NCBI GenBank assembly: GCA_937906285.1
Contig: CALCWL010000077.1
Span: forward strand, 1 to 64,000
DNA length: 64,000 bases
Direction of reading: 5' to 3'
From: an uncultured Rhodanobacter sp.
GTDB lineage: Bacteria; Pseudomonadota; Gammaproteobacteria; Xanthomonadales; Rhodanobacteraceae
The translations under genes were made by a program, and so were the position numbers. Of this stretch, positions 8,123-17,792 are shown in pieces. Positions within the stretch are counted from its first letter, which is position 1. Every line of letters starts with the position of its first letter. The notes beneath the pieces were generated by a model. The model was not told the origin of the DNA. It did not search any database and saw only the letters and a list, made by a program, of their open reading frames with translations.

Positions 8123-10512
8123 CAAAACACCAAGACCAAAGCCAGATCAAATGGGTCGCCGACTTCATCTGGAATATCGCCGACGACCGTCTGCGCGACG
8201 TCTATGTGCGCGGCAAATACCGCGACGTGATCCTGCCGTTCACCGTGCTGCGGCGGCTCGACGCCGTGCTGGAATCCACCAAGCAGGCGGTGCTGGAGCG
8301 AAAGCAGTTCCTTGACGCGCACAACGTGGCCGAGCAGGACGGCGCACTGCGCATGTCGGCGGGCCAAGCATTCTACAACGTCTCCGACTTCACGCTGGCC
8401 AAGCTGAAAGGAAGCAGCCAAGGGCAGCGCCTGCGCGACGACTTCATCGCCTACCTCGACGGTTTCTCGCCCAACGTGCAGGAAATCCTCACCAAGTTCA
8501 ATTTCCGCAACCAAATCCAGAAGCTCGTGGATGCCCACGTCCTGGGCTACCTGATCGAGGACTTCCTTGATCCCGAGGTCAACCTCTCGCCGTTGCCCGT
8601 GAAGGACGCGGATGGTCGCGTCAAGCTGCCGCCACTGGACAACCACGGCATGGGCACCGTGTTCGAGGAGCTGATCCGCCGCTTCAACGAAGAGAACAAC
8701 GAGGAAGCGGGCGAGCACTTCACGCCGCGCGACGTCGTCAAGCTCATGGCCAAGCTGCTGTTTCTGCCCGTGGCCGAGCGCATCCAGTCCGGCACCTATC
8801 TGCTCTACGACGGTTCCTGCGGCACCGGCGGCATGTTGACCGTGGCCGAGGAAACCTTGCAAGAGCTGGCCGACGACCACGGCAAGGAAGTCTCCATCCA
8901 CCTCTACGGGCAGGAAATCAGCGACGAAACCTACGCCATCTGCAAGGCCGACCTGCTGCTGAAGGGAGAAGGCGGCGCAGCGGAGAACATCGTCGGTGGC
9001 GCAGACAAATCGACGCTATCCGCCGACCAGTTCCGCAGCCGCGAGTTCGACTTCATGATCTCCAACCCGCCCTACGGCAAGAGCTGGAAGACCGATCTGG
9101 AACGCATGGGCGGCAAGCAGGGATTCAACGACCCGCGCTTCATCGTCAGCCACGGCGACAACCCCGAACTGAAGCTCATCACCCGCTCCAGCGACGGCCA
9201 GCTCATGTTTCTCGTGAACAAGCTGTCCAAGATGAAGCTCAACGCGCCCGCCGACGGCGTGGGCAGCCGCATCGCCCTAGTCCACAACGGTTCGGCGCTG
9301 TTCACCGGCGACGCCGGACAAGGCGAAAGCAATATCCGCCGCTGGGTGCTGGAAAACGATTGGCTCGAAGCCATCATCGCCCTGCCACTCAACATCTTCT
9401 ACAACACCGGCATCGCCACCTACATCTGGGTGCTGGCCAACCGCAAGGCCGCCGCGCGCCGTGGCAAGGTGCAGTTGATCGACGCCAGCCAATGGTTCCA
9501 GCCGCTGCGCCGCAATCTCGGCAAGAAGAACTGCGAGCTGGCGGAAGGCGACATCCAGCGCATCGTCGACCTCTACTTGGGCGAGGCGCAGGAAACCGCG
9601 CAGTCGAAATGGTTCGACACCCAGGACTTTGGCTACTGGAAGATCACCGTCGAACGCCCCCTGCGCCTCAAGAGCCAGCTGAAGCCCGCCGCCATCGAAA
9701 CCCTGCGCTTCGCGTCGGGTGACGAAGCCCTGCGCGCGGAGATTTACGCAACGCACGGCGACAAGCTCTACACCGACTTCGCCAAGCTGAAGCCTGAAAT
9801 CGAGGCGTGGCTGAAAGGTGATGATAGCGGCGACGGTGATGATGCGGCGGACAGCAACGACGAGGATGGCGAGGACGGCGCACCCGCGAAGAAGGCAGTG
9901 CCGGAAAAGCGCCGCAAGAAGCTGCTCGACGCTGCCACATGGCAGCGCGACAAGGCGCTGCTCGATCTGGCGCTGTTGGCGCAGCAGGACTTGGGCGACG
10001 CCGTGTTCGACGACCACAACGTGTTCCGCGAACGGTTCGACGCGGCAATGAAAGCGCAGGGCCAGAAGCTCGGTGCTGCAGACAAGAAGGCCATCCTCAA
10101 GGCCGTGAGCTGGCGCGACGAAGCGGCCCCGCCGGTGATCGCCAAACGCAGCAAGCTGAAAAAGGGCGACTACTTTGAGCCTGGCTTCGACGGCGCGTAT
10201 CTGCAAACGGTGGGCAACGACCGCTTCATGGTGGAGTACGAACCAGACACCGACCTGCGCGACACCGAGCAGGTGCCTTTGACGGAGCCGGGGGGCATCG
10301 AGGCCTTCTTCCGGCGCGAGGTGCTGCCACACGCGAGCGATGCGTGGGTGGACGGCGAGAAGACGCAGATCGGCTACGAAATCTCCTTCGCCCGCTACTT
10401 CTACCAGCCCGCGCCCTTGCGTTCGCTCGCGGAAATCCGCGCCGACATCCTGAAACTGGAACAGCAGACCGAAGGCTTGCTGCACAAGATCGTGGGAGGC
10501 GTTCCGGCATGA
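8119..10512 (+). CDS. hsdM: Type I restriction-modification DNA methyltransferase subunit HsdM
   Basis: A 797-residue N6-adenine methyltransferase. An N-terminal helical HsdM domain (WVADFIWNIADDRLRDVY) precedes the SAM motif DGSCGTGGML (about residue 231) and the catalytic NPPYG (about residue 315). A long acidic insertion and a C-terminal region of about 250 residues make it larger than the classic HsdM of around 530 residues. It should methylate host DNA as HsdM2S1 and form the core of the restriction complex. The start overlaps the HTH gene and the stop overlaps the next start. Confidence 0.95.
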   Translation: MTKHQDQSQIKWVADFIWNIADDRLRDVYVRGKYRDVILPFTVLRRLDAVLESTKQAVLERKQFLDAHNVAEQDGALRMSAGQAFYNVSDFTLAKLKGSSQGQRLRDDFIAYLDGFSPNVQEILTKFNFRNQIQKLVDAHVLGYLIEDFLDPEVNLSPLPVKDADGRVKLPPLDNHGMGTVFEELIRRFNEENNEEAGEHFTPRDVVKLMAKLLFLPVAERIQSGTYLLYDGSCGTGGMLTVAEETLQELADDHGKEVSIHLYGQEISDETYAICKADLLLKGEGGAAENIVGGADKSTLSADQFRSREFDFMISNPPYGKSWKTDLERMGGKQGFNDPRFIVSHGDNPELKLITRSSDGQLMFLVNKLSKMKLNAPADGVGSRIALVHNGSALFTGDAGQGESNIRRWVLENDWLEAIIALPLNIFYNTGIATYIWVLANRKAAARRGKVQLIDASQWFQPLRRNLGKKNCELAEGDIQRIVDLYLGEAQETAQSKWFDTQDFGYWKITVERPLRLKSQLKPAAIETLRFASGDEALRAEIYATHGDKLYTDFAKLKPEIEAWLKGDDSGDGDDAADSNDEDGEDGAPAKKAVPEKRRKKLLDAATWQRDKALLDLALLAQQDLGDAVFDDHNVFRERFDAAMKAQGQKLGAADKKAILKAVSWRDEAAPPVIAKRSKLKKGDYFEPGFDGAYLQTVGNDRFMVEYEPDTDLRDTEQVPLTEPGGIEAFFRREVLPHASDAWVDGEKTQIGYEISFARYFYQPAPLRSLAEIRADILKLEQQTEGLLHKIVGGVPA

Positions 10513-11543
10513 GCCAGCGCAACGAGCTTCTGGCGTCCATCGCCAACACGATCCAGGACTACCGGGGCGGCTCGCTCCCGCAGCCCATTCCCGACCATGT
10601 CGAGCGTTGGGTGCAGCAGTTCGACGCCGCCGTGCAGTTGCCCATCCTGCAAGAGATCGACCATGTCCTGAAGAAGATCTACTTCTCGAAGGAGGACGTG
10701 GCGAAGTTTCTCCGTGGCGCGATGCGCACCCAGAAACTCACCGGCGACAGACCCGACAAGTTCTGGCGATCCGCCAGCTTCCTCGACATCCAGGGCGGTG
10801 GCAGCAGCCAGACCGACATGCTCGCCCTGTTCTCCGAGCAGCTGGAGGAAGAGCATGGATTTGGCATCGACGACTGCGGGCAAGGCGACGAAGTCTTCAT
10901 CTATCTGGATGACGGCATCTTCACCGGCAACCGCGTGCGGCGCGACCTGGAGAATTGGATTCGTGATCACGCGCCCGCGCAGGCGAAGGTGCATGTGATC
11001 TGCATCGCCCAGCACAGTGGCGGGCAGTATTACGCAAGCGGCAAGATTCAAGACGCCATCAGAGCCTCGGGCAAGACCATTGGCATCACTTGGTGGCGTG
11101 CCATCGAGCTGGAGGACAGGCGGGCCTACAGCGCAACGGCGGACGTGTTGCGCCCGACGGCGATCCCGAACGATCCTGCGGTGCAAGCCCATGTGGCGGC
11201 CATGCGGTACCCGCCCACGCTCAGAGCCGCTGGCAACCCCGGCGCTGCGGGTCTGTTCTCCAGCGACGCGGCCAAGATTCTGCTGGAGCAGGAGTTCCTG
11301 AAGGCCGGCGTCCACATCCGCCAGATTTGCCCCAACCTCGGTGACACCCAGCGCCCGCTGGGCCACATGACGTTGGAGACGCTGGGCTTCGGCTCGCTCA
11401 TCGTCACTTACCGCAACTGCCCCAACAACGCGCCACTGGCGTTCTGGGTGGATGCACCGTGGTATCCGCTGTTCCCGCGCACCACGAATACGCAAACGGC
11501 AGTGCGCAGGATGTTTGCGAGTCTGACCGGAGACGATCTCTGA
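10509..11543 (+). CDS. phosphoribosyltransferase-like protein (PRTase-CE-like) in the R-M operon
   Basis: A 344-residue protein starting at ATG 10509 (ATGA overlap with hsdM). Residues about 128-142 read DEVFIYLDDGIFTGNR, which fits the PRPP-binding loop of Type I phosphoribosyltransferases (hydrophobic strand, DD, then T-G). The N-terminal ~90 residues are helical, and the C-terminus (PNNAPLAFWVDAPWYPLFPR) recalls the PRTase family linked to prokaryotic conflict systems. It is not a standard Type I R-M component. Being translationally coupled between hsdM and hsdS, it probably acts with the complex, perhaps making or sensing a nucleotide. The family call is from memory of the motif. Confidence 0.7.
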   Translation: MSQRNELLASIANTIQDYRGGSLPQPIPDHVERWVQQFDAAVQLPILQEIDHVLKKIYFSKEDVAKFLRGAMRTQKLTGDRPDKFWRSASFLDIQGGGSSQTDMLALFSEQLEEEHGFGIDDCGQGDEVFIYLDDGIFTGNRVRRDLENWIRDHAPAQAKVHVICIAQHSGGQYYASGKIQDAIRASGKTIGITWWRAIELEDRRAYSATADVLRPTAIPNDPAVQAHVAAMRYPPTLRAAGNPGAAGLFSSDAAKILLEQEFLKAGVHIRQICPNLGDTQRPLGHMTLETLGFGSLIVTYRNCPNNAPLAFWVDAPWYPLFPRTTNTQTAVRRMFASLTGDDL

Positions 11544-13543
11544 TGGCCGAGAGAGATCAAACCCGCACCTACAGCCGCAAGGAAAGCGTCGTCTTCCTCA
11601 AGACCGACGAGCCGTTCGGCGGCCTGTCCAACATGGCGGGGGGCTACCCGATCCATGTGAACGGGGTGCGGATACTGACCTCCGAAGCGCTGTATCAGGT
11701 CTGCCGCTTTCCGCATCTTCCCGACGTGCAGAAGCTGATCATCGGCCAGGTCAGCCCGATGACGGCCAAGATGCGGAGCAAGCCTTACCGCAAGGACTCG
11801 CGCCCGGATTGGGATCAGGTGCGCGTGCGCATCATGCGCTGGAGCCTGCGCATGAAGCTGGCCAACAACTGGAACACCTTCAGTGCGCTGCTGCTGAAAA
11901 CCGGCGACCGGCCCATCGTCGAGGAGTCGCGCAAGGACGCATTTTGGGGAGCCAAGGTCGTTGACGACGGCGACACCCTGGTCGGCATGAACGTCTTGGG
12001 CAGGCTGCTGATGGAGTTGCGCGAGCAGGTGAAGCAGCAGGGGCGCGACGCAGCCCTCGATATCGCACCGCCGGACATTCCGCAGTTCCTGCTGTTCGGG
12101 CGGCCGATTGAAGTGGCAGTGGGCGTGCCAACGCCGCAGGCCGTCGAAGCACAGGAGCAAGGCTCCCTATTCGGTGCGGACACAGCCGCCGCCGTCGAGG
12201 CTGTGGCTGCTCGGGCACCGGTTGCTCAGGCCAAGACGGTCTATGAAGCCTATCGCGCATCGGGTCTGCCTTGGGTGCCGCATGTACCAGAAGGCTGGCA
12301 GGTGCTGCGCAATGGCCGCCTGTTCGGTCATCGCGTCGAAACCGGTTATCCCGACTTGCCGATTCTCGAAGTTTCGCTGCGCACCGGCGTGCGCGTGCGC
12401 GACATGGAACATGGCAAGCGCAAGCAGGTGATGAGCCAGAAGGAGAACTACAAGCGCGCGGTCAAGGGTGACATCGCCTACAACATGATGCGCATGTGGC
12501 AAGGCGCGGTCGGCCCTGCTCCGGTCGACGGCTTGGTGAGTCCGGCCTATGTCGTGGTCAAGCCGTTCGCCGAAGCCAACAGCGCCTATTACAGCTACCT
12601 GTTCCGCACGCAGGCGTACATGCGCGAGGTCAACAAGTTCTCGCGCGGCATCGTGGCCGACCGCAACAGGCTGTATTGGGAATCCTTCAAGCAGATGCCT
12701 TCGCTCGTGCCCCCGCGCCCGGAGCAAGACCAGATCGTCGCCTACCTGCGCGCGCAGGATGCCCACATCGCCCGCTTCATCAAGGCCAAGCGTGATCTCA
12801 TCGCGCTGATGGCCGAGAAACGAAGTGTCCTTGCAGAGCGTGCGATTTCATCAGCGGACACGCAATACCTTCGACTAGACCGAGTCGTCTCGCTTCTGGC
12901 AACGCCAATCACCAGGGAGCCGAAGGCGACTTACACCCCGATTGGCATGTTCAACCGTGGGCGCGGCATCTTCCACAAGCCATTGACCGAAGGAAAGCAT
13001 CTTGGGGATTCGACATTCTTCCGAATCGGAAAGGGCGACCTGGTATTCAGTGGGCAGTTCGCTTGGGAAGGTGCTATTGCTGTCGCAAGTGCAGAAGATG
13101 AAGGGTGCATTGCGTCCCATCGCTACCCGATTGCCAAGTGCAAACTGGATGCTGTCACGCCGGAGTATCTCTACACGTTCTTCTTGAGCAAGGCTGGCGA
13201 CCTGATTCTCAACCATCATTCACGCGGCGCAGCGGGACGCAATCGCCCGCTGAATCCGCGCTCGCTGTTAAAGGAGAAGATTCCGGTTCCGCCGCTGCAT
13301 CGGCAACGCGAAGTTTCCGATTTCCTCTATGAAGAACTATCGGTGCGCCGCGAGATAGAGAAGGAAATTGCCTTGATCCGCGAATACCGCGACCGCCTGA
13401 TTGCTGACGCCGTCACCGGCCAGGTTGACCTGCGCGGCTGGCGGCCCGGCCCGGACGATGCCGTCAGCGACGACGATCTTGCTGCGCTGGGCGACGATGA
13501 AGCCGCACCCACCGAGGAGGATGCCGATGGCGAAGAAAACTGA
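11543..13543 (+). CDS. hsdS: NADAR-HsdS fusion: specificity subunit with N-terminal YbiA-like domain
   Basis: A 666-residue protein starting at ATG 11543 (TGATG overlap). Residues about 15-165 match NADAR/YbiA order: F-GGLSNMAGGYPI, TSEALYQ with the conserved Glu (about residue 48), a helix ending MKLANNW, then LLLKTGDRPIVE, DAFWG and GMNVLGRLLMELR. After a linker, residues about 245-450 (VPEGWQVL start; PRPEQDQIVAYL end) and about 455-650 (second TRD; PPLHRQREVSDFLYEE end) are two target-recognition domains with the usual helical spacers. NADAR enzymes act on ADP-ribosyl or riboside N-glycosidic bonds. Fusion to the DNA-recognition subunit is unusual. Normal HsdS is about 400-450 residues. 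Confidence 0.9.
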   Translation: MAERDQTRTYSRKESVVFLKTDEPFGGLSNMAGGYPIHVNGVRILTSEALYQVCRFPHLPDVQKLIIGQVSPMTAKMRSKPYRKDSRPDWDQVRVRIMRWSLRMKLANNWNTFSALLLKTGDRPIVEESRKDAFWGAKVVDDGDTLVGMNVLGRLLMELREQVKQQGRDAALDIAPPDIPQFLLFGRPIEVAVGVPTPQAVEAQEQGSLFGADTAAAVEAVAARAPVAQAKTVYEAYRASGLPWVPHVPEGWQVLRNGRLFGHRVETGYPDLPILEVSLRTGVRVRDMEHGKRKQVMSQKENYKRAVKGDIAYNMMRMWQGAVGPAPVDGLVSPAYVVVKPFAEANSAYYSYLFRTQAYMREVNKFSRGIVADRNRLYWESFKQMPSLVPPRPEQDQIVAYLRAQDAHIARFIKAKRDLIALMAEKRSVLAERAISSADTQYLRLDRVVSLLATPITREPKATYTPIGMFNRGRGIFHKPLTEGKHLGDSTFFRIGKGDLVFSGQFAWEGAIAVASAEDEGCIASHRYPIAKCKLDAVTPEYLYTFFLSKAGDLILNHHSRGAAGRNRPLNPRSLLKEKIPVPPLHRQREVSDFLYEELSVRREIEKEIALIREYRDRLIADAVTGQVDLRGWRPGPDDAVSDDDLAALGDDEAAPTEEDADGEEN

Positions 13544-14672
13544 CACCAAAATTGTGTCGACACCGCCGACACAATCTGCCGCCCTGCAAGCTGCGGGACA
13601 AATGGCCGCTCTACCCACCACCGGGCAAGGCGAGTTTCTGCTCTACCAGACCGAGGACGCCCAGACCCGCGTGCAGGTGCGCTTTGAGGCGGGTGACGTG
13701 TGGCTGACCCAGCAGCAGTTGGCCGATCTTTATCAAAGCTCGCCACAGAACATCACCCAGCACATCCGCGCCATCTACCAGACCGGGGAATTGCAGGAGG
13801 CGGCAACTTGTAAGCCGTACTTACAAGTTCGGCAGGAGCGCGGTCGGCAGGTCAGCCGCAGCCTCAAGCACTACAACCTGGAGGTGGCGCTGGCCATCGG
13901 CTACCGGGTGAAGTCGCACCGTGGCACGCAGTTCCGCCGCTGGGCCACGGAGCAGCTCAAGACCTATTTGCGCAAAGGCGTGCTGCTGGACGATGAGCGC
14001 TTCAAGCGCGGTGACGACGCCGAGTATTTCGAGGAGCTGCTGGCGCGCATCCGCGACATTCGCTCGTCGGAAAAGGTGTTCTGGCGCAAGGTGCTGGACA
14101 TCTACGCCACCAGCCTGGACTACGACCCGCACACCGAAACCTCGCAGCAGTTCTTTGCCACGGTGCAGAACAAGATGCACTGGGCGGCGCACGGCCACAC
14201 GGCGGCCGAGCTGATCGTGCAGCGTGTGGACGCCAAGGCGCAGAACATGGGCCTGACCAGCTGGGCCGCTGCCAGCAAGGGCGGGCCGGTACGCAAGGCG
14301 GACGTGGGCATCGCCAAGAACTACCTGAATGCCGAAGAACTGGACACGCTCAATCGCATCGTCACGGCCTATATCGAGGTGGCGGAATTGCAGGCGCAGG
14401 CGCATCAGCCCATGACCATGCGCGATTGGGCAACAGAGCTGGACAACTTCCTGCGCCTGACCCGCAAGGACATCCTGACTCACGCTGGCAAGGTGCCAGC
14501 CAAGTCGGCGCTGGCCAAGGCCGAAGCGGCCTATGCCGAATATCAGGCGCGGGTTCGCAACCTGCCGTCACCGGTGGAAAAGGACTTCGAGGCGGCCATC
14601 GCGCAGCCGGTGAAGCAGTTGGAGAAGGGCCGAAAAGCCCTGCCAAGGCCGAAAAAGAGAGGTGACGCATGA
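13527..14672 (+). CDS. RhuM-family protein
   Basis: A 381-residue protein. ATG 13527 is chosen because GAGGAGG ends 6 bases before it; the gene overlaps the end of hsdS by 17 bases. Features: VWLTQQQLADLYQSSPQNIT (HTH-like), LEVALAIGYRVKSHRGTQFRRWA, typical of the RhuM/virulence-protein family, and a C-terminal helical tail ending in a basic stretch. RhuM-type genes are often found within or beside Type I R-M loci, where their role is not established; a regulatory or DNA-binding accessory role is likely. Its stop overlaps the hsdR ATG. Confidence 0.85.
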   Translation: MAKKTDTKIVSTPPTQSAALQAAGQMAALPTTGQGEFLLYQTEDAQTRVQVRFEAGDVWLTQQQLADLYQSSPQNITQHIRAIYQTGELQEAATCKPYLQVRQERGRQVSRSLKHYNLEVALAIGYRVKSHRGTQFRRWATEQLKTYLRKGVLLDDERFKRGDDAEYFEELLARIRDIRSSEKVFWRKVLDIYATSLDYDPHTETSQQFFATVQNKMHWAAHGHTAAELIVQRVDAKAQNMGLTSWAAASKGGPVRKADVGIAKNYLNAEELDTLNRIVTAYIEVAELQAQAHQPMTMRDWATELDNFLRLTRKDILTHAGKVPAKSALAKAEAAYAEYQARVRNLPSPVEKDFEAAIAQPVKQLEKGRKALPRPKKRGDA

Positions 14673-17600
14673 CCCGCCCCACCGACACCAGCGAATTGGG
14701 CCTGGAACGGCTGATCGTGCGCCATCTGGCGGGCATCAGCGCACATCCGCCCGTTGCGCCCAACACGGCGCAGGAGCCGGTGTCGGTGTATGGGCCGGGT
14801 GGCTACGTGCTGGGCCGGGCGAGTGACTACAACCGCGACGTGGCGCTGGACGTGGCGAAGCTGCTGGAGTTCTTGCAAGCCACACAGCCCAGGGCGGTAG
14901 AAACGCTGAATCTGGCCAGCGAGGGCATCCAGCGCACGCAGTTTCTGCACCGACTGCAAGGCGAGATCGCCAAGCGCGGCGTAGTGGACTGTTTGCGCCG
15001 TGGCGTGAGCCACGGGCCGGTGACGGTCGATCTCTACAAGCTGCTGCCCACGCCGGGCAACGCCGCTGCCAGCGAAGCCTTCGCCAAGAACATCTTCAGC
15101 GTCACCCGGCAGGTGCGCTACAGCAACGACTCCGGCAACGAGCTGGACTTGGTGGTCTTCATCAACGGCCTGCCGGTGTTGACCTTCGAGTTGAAAAATT
15201 CGCTGACCAAGCAGACGGTGGCCGATGCCATCGTCCAGTACCAGACCACGCGCGATCCGAAGGAGTTGCTGTTCCAGTCCGGTCGCTGCGTTGCGCACAT
15301 GGCGGTGGACGACGCCGAGGTGCGCTTCTGCACCGAGTTGAAGGGCAAGGCCTCGTGGTTCCTGCCTTTCAACCAGGGCTGGAACAGCGGTGCGGGCAAT
15401 CCACCAAACCCCAACGGCATCAAAACCGACTACCTGTGGAAGCAGGTGCTGGCGAAGGAGTCGCTGGCGAACATCATCGAGAACTACGCACAGGTGGTGG
15501 AGGACGAGGAGGAAGACGCCAGCGGCAGGCGGCGCAAGACCCGCAAGCCGGTGTTTCCGCGCTTTCACCAGTTGCGCACAGTACGTGCCCTGCTGCGCCG
15601 TTCGCGCGCCGACGGTGTGGGCCAGCGTTACCTGATCCAGCACTCTGCGGGCAGCGGCAAGAGCAACACCATTGCATGGCTGGCACACCAGTTGGTGGAG
15701 CTGAAGACGGCGGCGGATGCAATGCAGGCGCAGTTCGATTCGGTCATCGTCATCACCGACCGGCGTGCGCTGGACACCCAGATCCACAAGACCATCAAGG
15801 GCTACGACCATGTGGCCTCGATCCTCGGCCATTCGGACAATGCGCAAGAACTGCGCGACTTCCTGCGCCGGGGCAAGAAGATCATCGTCACCACGGTGCA
15901 GAAGTTCCCCTTCATCCTCGACGAACTGGGCGACTTGGGCGACCGGAAGTTCGCGCTGCTGATCGACGAGGCCCATTCCAGTCAGGGCGGCAAGACCACG
16001 GCCAAGATGCATCAGGCCCTTGGGGGCTCAGTGGGTGGTTCGGTCGGCGGCAAGACCGACGAGGAAGCGTTCGAGGAAGGCTCCACGCAGGATGCGGTGA
16101 ATGCGGAAATCGAAAAGCGCATTGCATCGCGCAAGCTGCTGACCAACGCCAGCTACTACGCCTTCACCGCCACGCCGAAGACCAGGACGCTGGAGTTGTT
16201 CGGCGAACGGGTGACGGTGGGCGACAAGGTGCAGTTCCGCTCGCCGGAGGAACTGACCTACACCACCAAGCAGGCGATACAAGAGGGTTTCATCCTCGAC
16301 GTGATCGCCAACTACACGCCGGTGGACAGCTTTTACCACGTCGCCAAGACCATAGAAGACGATCCGCAAGTGGACAAGCTGAAGGCGCTGAAGAAAATCC
16401 GGCGCTACGTCGAGTCGCACGACAAGGCCATTCGCCGCAAGGCGGAGATCATGGTCGATCACTTCACCGCGCAGGTGATCGGCGCGAAGAAGGTCGGAGG
16501 CAAGGCGCGGGCGATGATCGTCTGCAACGGTATCGCGCGCGCCATCGACTACTTCCGCGAGGTGTCGGACTACCTTGCCGAGATCAAGAGTCCGTACATG
16601 GCCATCGTTGCGTATTCGGGTGACGTCGAGATGGGCGGATCGAAGAAGACCGAGGCAGACCTCAACGGCTTTCCAAGCAAGGACATTCCGGCCAAGCTGA
16701 AGCTCGACCCGTATCGGTTCCTGATCGTCGCCAACAAGTTCGTCACCGGCTTCGACGAACCGTTGCTGCACACCATGTACGTGGACAAGCCGCTGGCGGG
16801 CGTACTGGCGGTGCAGACCTTGTCGCGCTTGAACCGGGCGCACCCGCAGAAGGCGGACACCTTCGTTCTCGACTTCGCCGACAACGCCGAAGCGGTGAAG
16901 GGGGCGTTTCAGGAGTACTACCGCGCGACGATTCAGGACGGCGAAACCGACCCGAACAAGTTGCACGACCTCAAGGGCGAGCTGGACGCGCAGCAGGTTT
17001 ACAGCGGCAGCCAAGTGGACGACTTGGTGGCGCTGTATCTGTCCGGAGCCGACCGCGAAAAGCTCGACCCCATTCTCGATGTCTGCGTGGCCGAGTACGT
17101 CAGCAAGCTCGGCGAGGACGAACAGGTCAAGTTCAAAGGCAAGGCCAAGGCGTTCGTTCGCAGCTACGGCTTCCTCTCCGCGATCCTTCCCTACGGGCAT
17201 CCGGCATGGGAGAAGCTGTCGATCTTCCTGAATTTCCTGACGCCGAAGCTACCCGCGCCGAAGGAGGAAGACCTCTCCAAAGGCGTGCTGGAGGCCATCG
17301 ACATGGACAGCTACCGTGCGCAGGCGCAGGCGGCGATGAAGATGGCGCTGGACGACGCGGACGCCTTGGTCGAACCGCCGCCGCCCGGCGGTGGCGGTGG
17401 CAGTGGCGAGCCGGACTTGGACAGGCTCTCGAACGTGATCAAACAGTTCAATGACCTGTTCGGCAACATCGAGTGGCACGACGCGGACAAGATCAAAAAG
17501 GTCATCACCGAAGAAATCCCCGCGCGCGTGGCGCAGGACAAGGCGTATCAGAACGCACAGGCCCACTCCGGCAAGCAGAACGCGCGGCTGGAGCACGACC

Positions 17601-17770
17601 GGGCGCTGGGCCGCGTGGTGCTAGAGCTGCTGGACGACCACACCGAGCTGTTCAAGCAGTTCAGTGATAACCAGAATTTCAAACGCTGGCTGGCGGACAT
17701 GGTGTTCGACTCCACCTATCGCCCCGGTGCAACGCCGCCAGCGCGGCCGCAGCCCGACGCTCCGGCGTGA
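14669..17770 (+). CDS. hsdR: Type I restriction endonuclease translocase subunit HsdR
   Basis: A 1033-residue protein starting at ATG 14669 (ATGA overlap). It carries an N-terminal PD-(D/E)XK-type nuclease (ELDLVVFINGLPV, then LTFELKN, residues about 158-177), Walker A HSAGSGKSN (about residue 326), DEAH box LIDEAHSSQ (about residue 432), FTATPK and SF2 helicase motifs. A Gly-rich linker (about residue 910) separates the C-terminal HsdM-binding helices. It translocates DNA and cleaves unmodified DNA with the HsdM/NADAR-HsdS complex. All motifs look intact. Confidence 0.95.
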   Translation: MTRPTDTSELGLERLIVRHLAGISAHPPVAPNTAQEPVSVYGPGGYVLGRASDYNRDVALDVAKLLEFLQATQPRAVETLNLASEGIQRTQFLHRLQGEIAKRGVVDCLRRGVSHGPVTVDLYKLLPTPGNAAASEAFAKNIFSVTRQVRYSNDSGNELDLVVFINGLPVLTFELKNSLTKQTVADAIVQYQTTRDPKELLFQSGRCVAHMAVDDAEVRFCTELKGKASWFLPFNQGWNSGAGNPPNPNGIKTDYLWKQVLAKESLANIIENYAQVVEDEEEDASGRRRKTRKPVFPRFHQLRTVRALLRRSRADGVGQRYLIQHSAGSGKSNTIAWLAHQLVELKTAADAMQAQFDSVIVITDRRALDTQIHKTIKGYDHVASILGHSDNAQELRDFLRRGKKIIVTTVQKFPFILDELGDLGDRKFALLIDEAHSSQGGKTTAKMHQALGGSVGGSVGGKTDEEAFEEGSTQDAVNAEIEKRIASRKLLTNASYYAFTATPKTRTLELFGERVTVGDKVQFRSPEELTYTTKQAIQEGFILDVIANYTPVDSFYHVAKTIEDDPQVDKLKALKKIRRYVESHDKAIRRKAEIMVDHFTAQVIGAKKVGGKARAMIVCNGIARAIDYFREVSDYLAEIKSPYMAIVAYSGDVEMGGSKKTEADLNGFPSKDIPAKLKLDPYRFLIVANKFVTGFDEPLLHTMYVDKPLAGVLAVQTLSRLNRAHPQKADTFVLDFADNAEAVKGAFQEYYRATIQDGETDPNKLHDLKGELDAQQVYSGSQVDDLVALYLSGADREKLDPILDVCVAEYVSKLGEDEQVKFKGKAKAFVRSYGFLSAILPYGHPAWEKLSIFLNFLTPKLPAPKEEDLSKGVLEAIDMDSYRAQAQAAMKMALDDADALVEPPPPGGGGGSGEPDLDRLSNVIKQFNDLFGNIEWHDADKIKKVITEEIPARVAQDKAYQNAQAHSGKQNARLEHDRALGRVVLELLDDHTELFKQFSDNQNFKRWLADMVFDSTYRPGATPPARPQPDAPA

Positions 17771-17792
17771 GTGACATCCGAGGAGTGATGCA

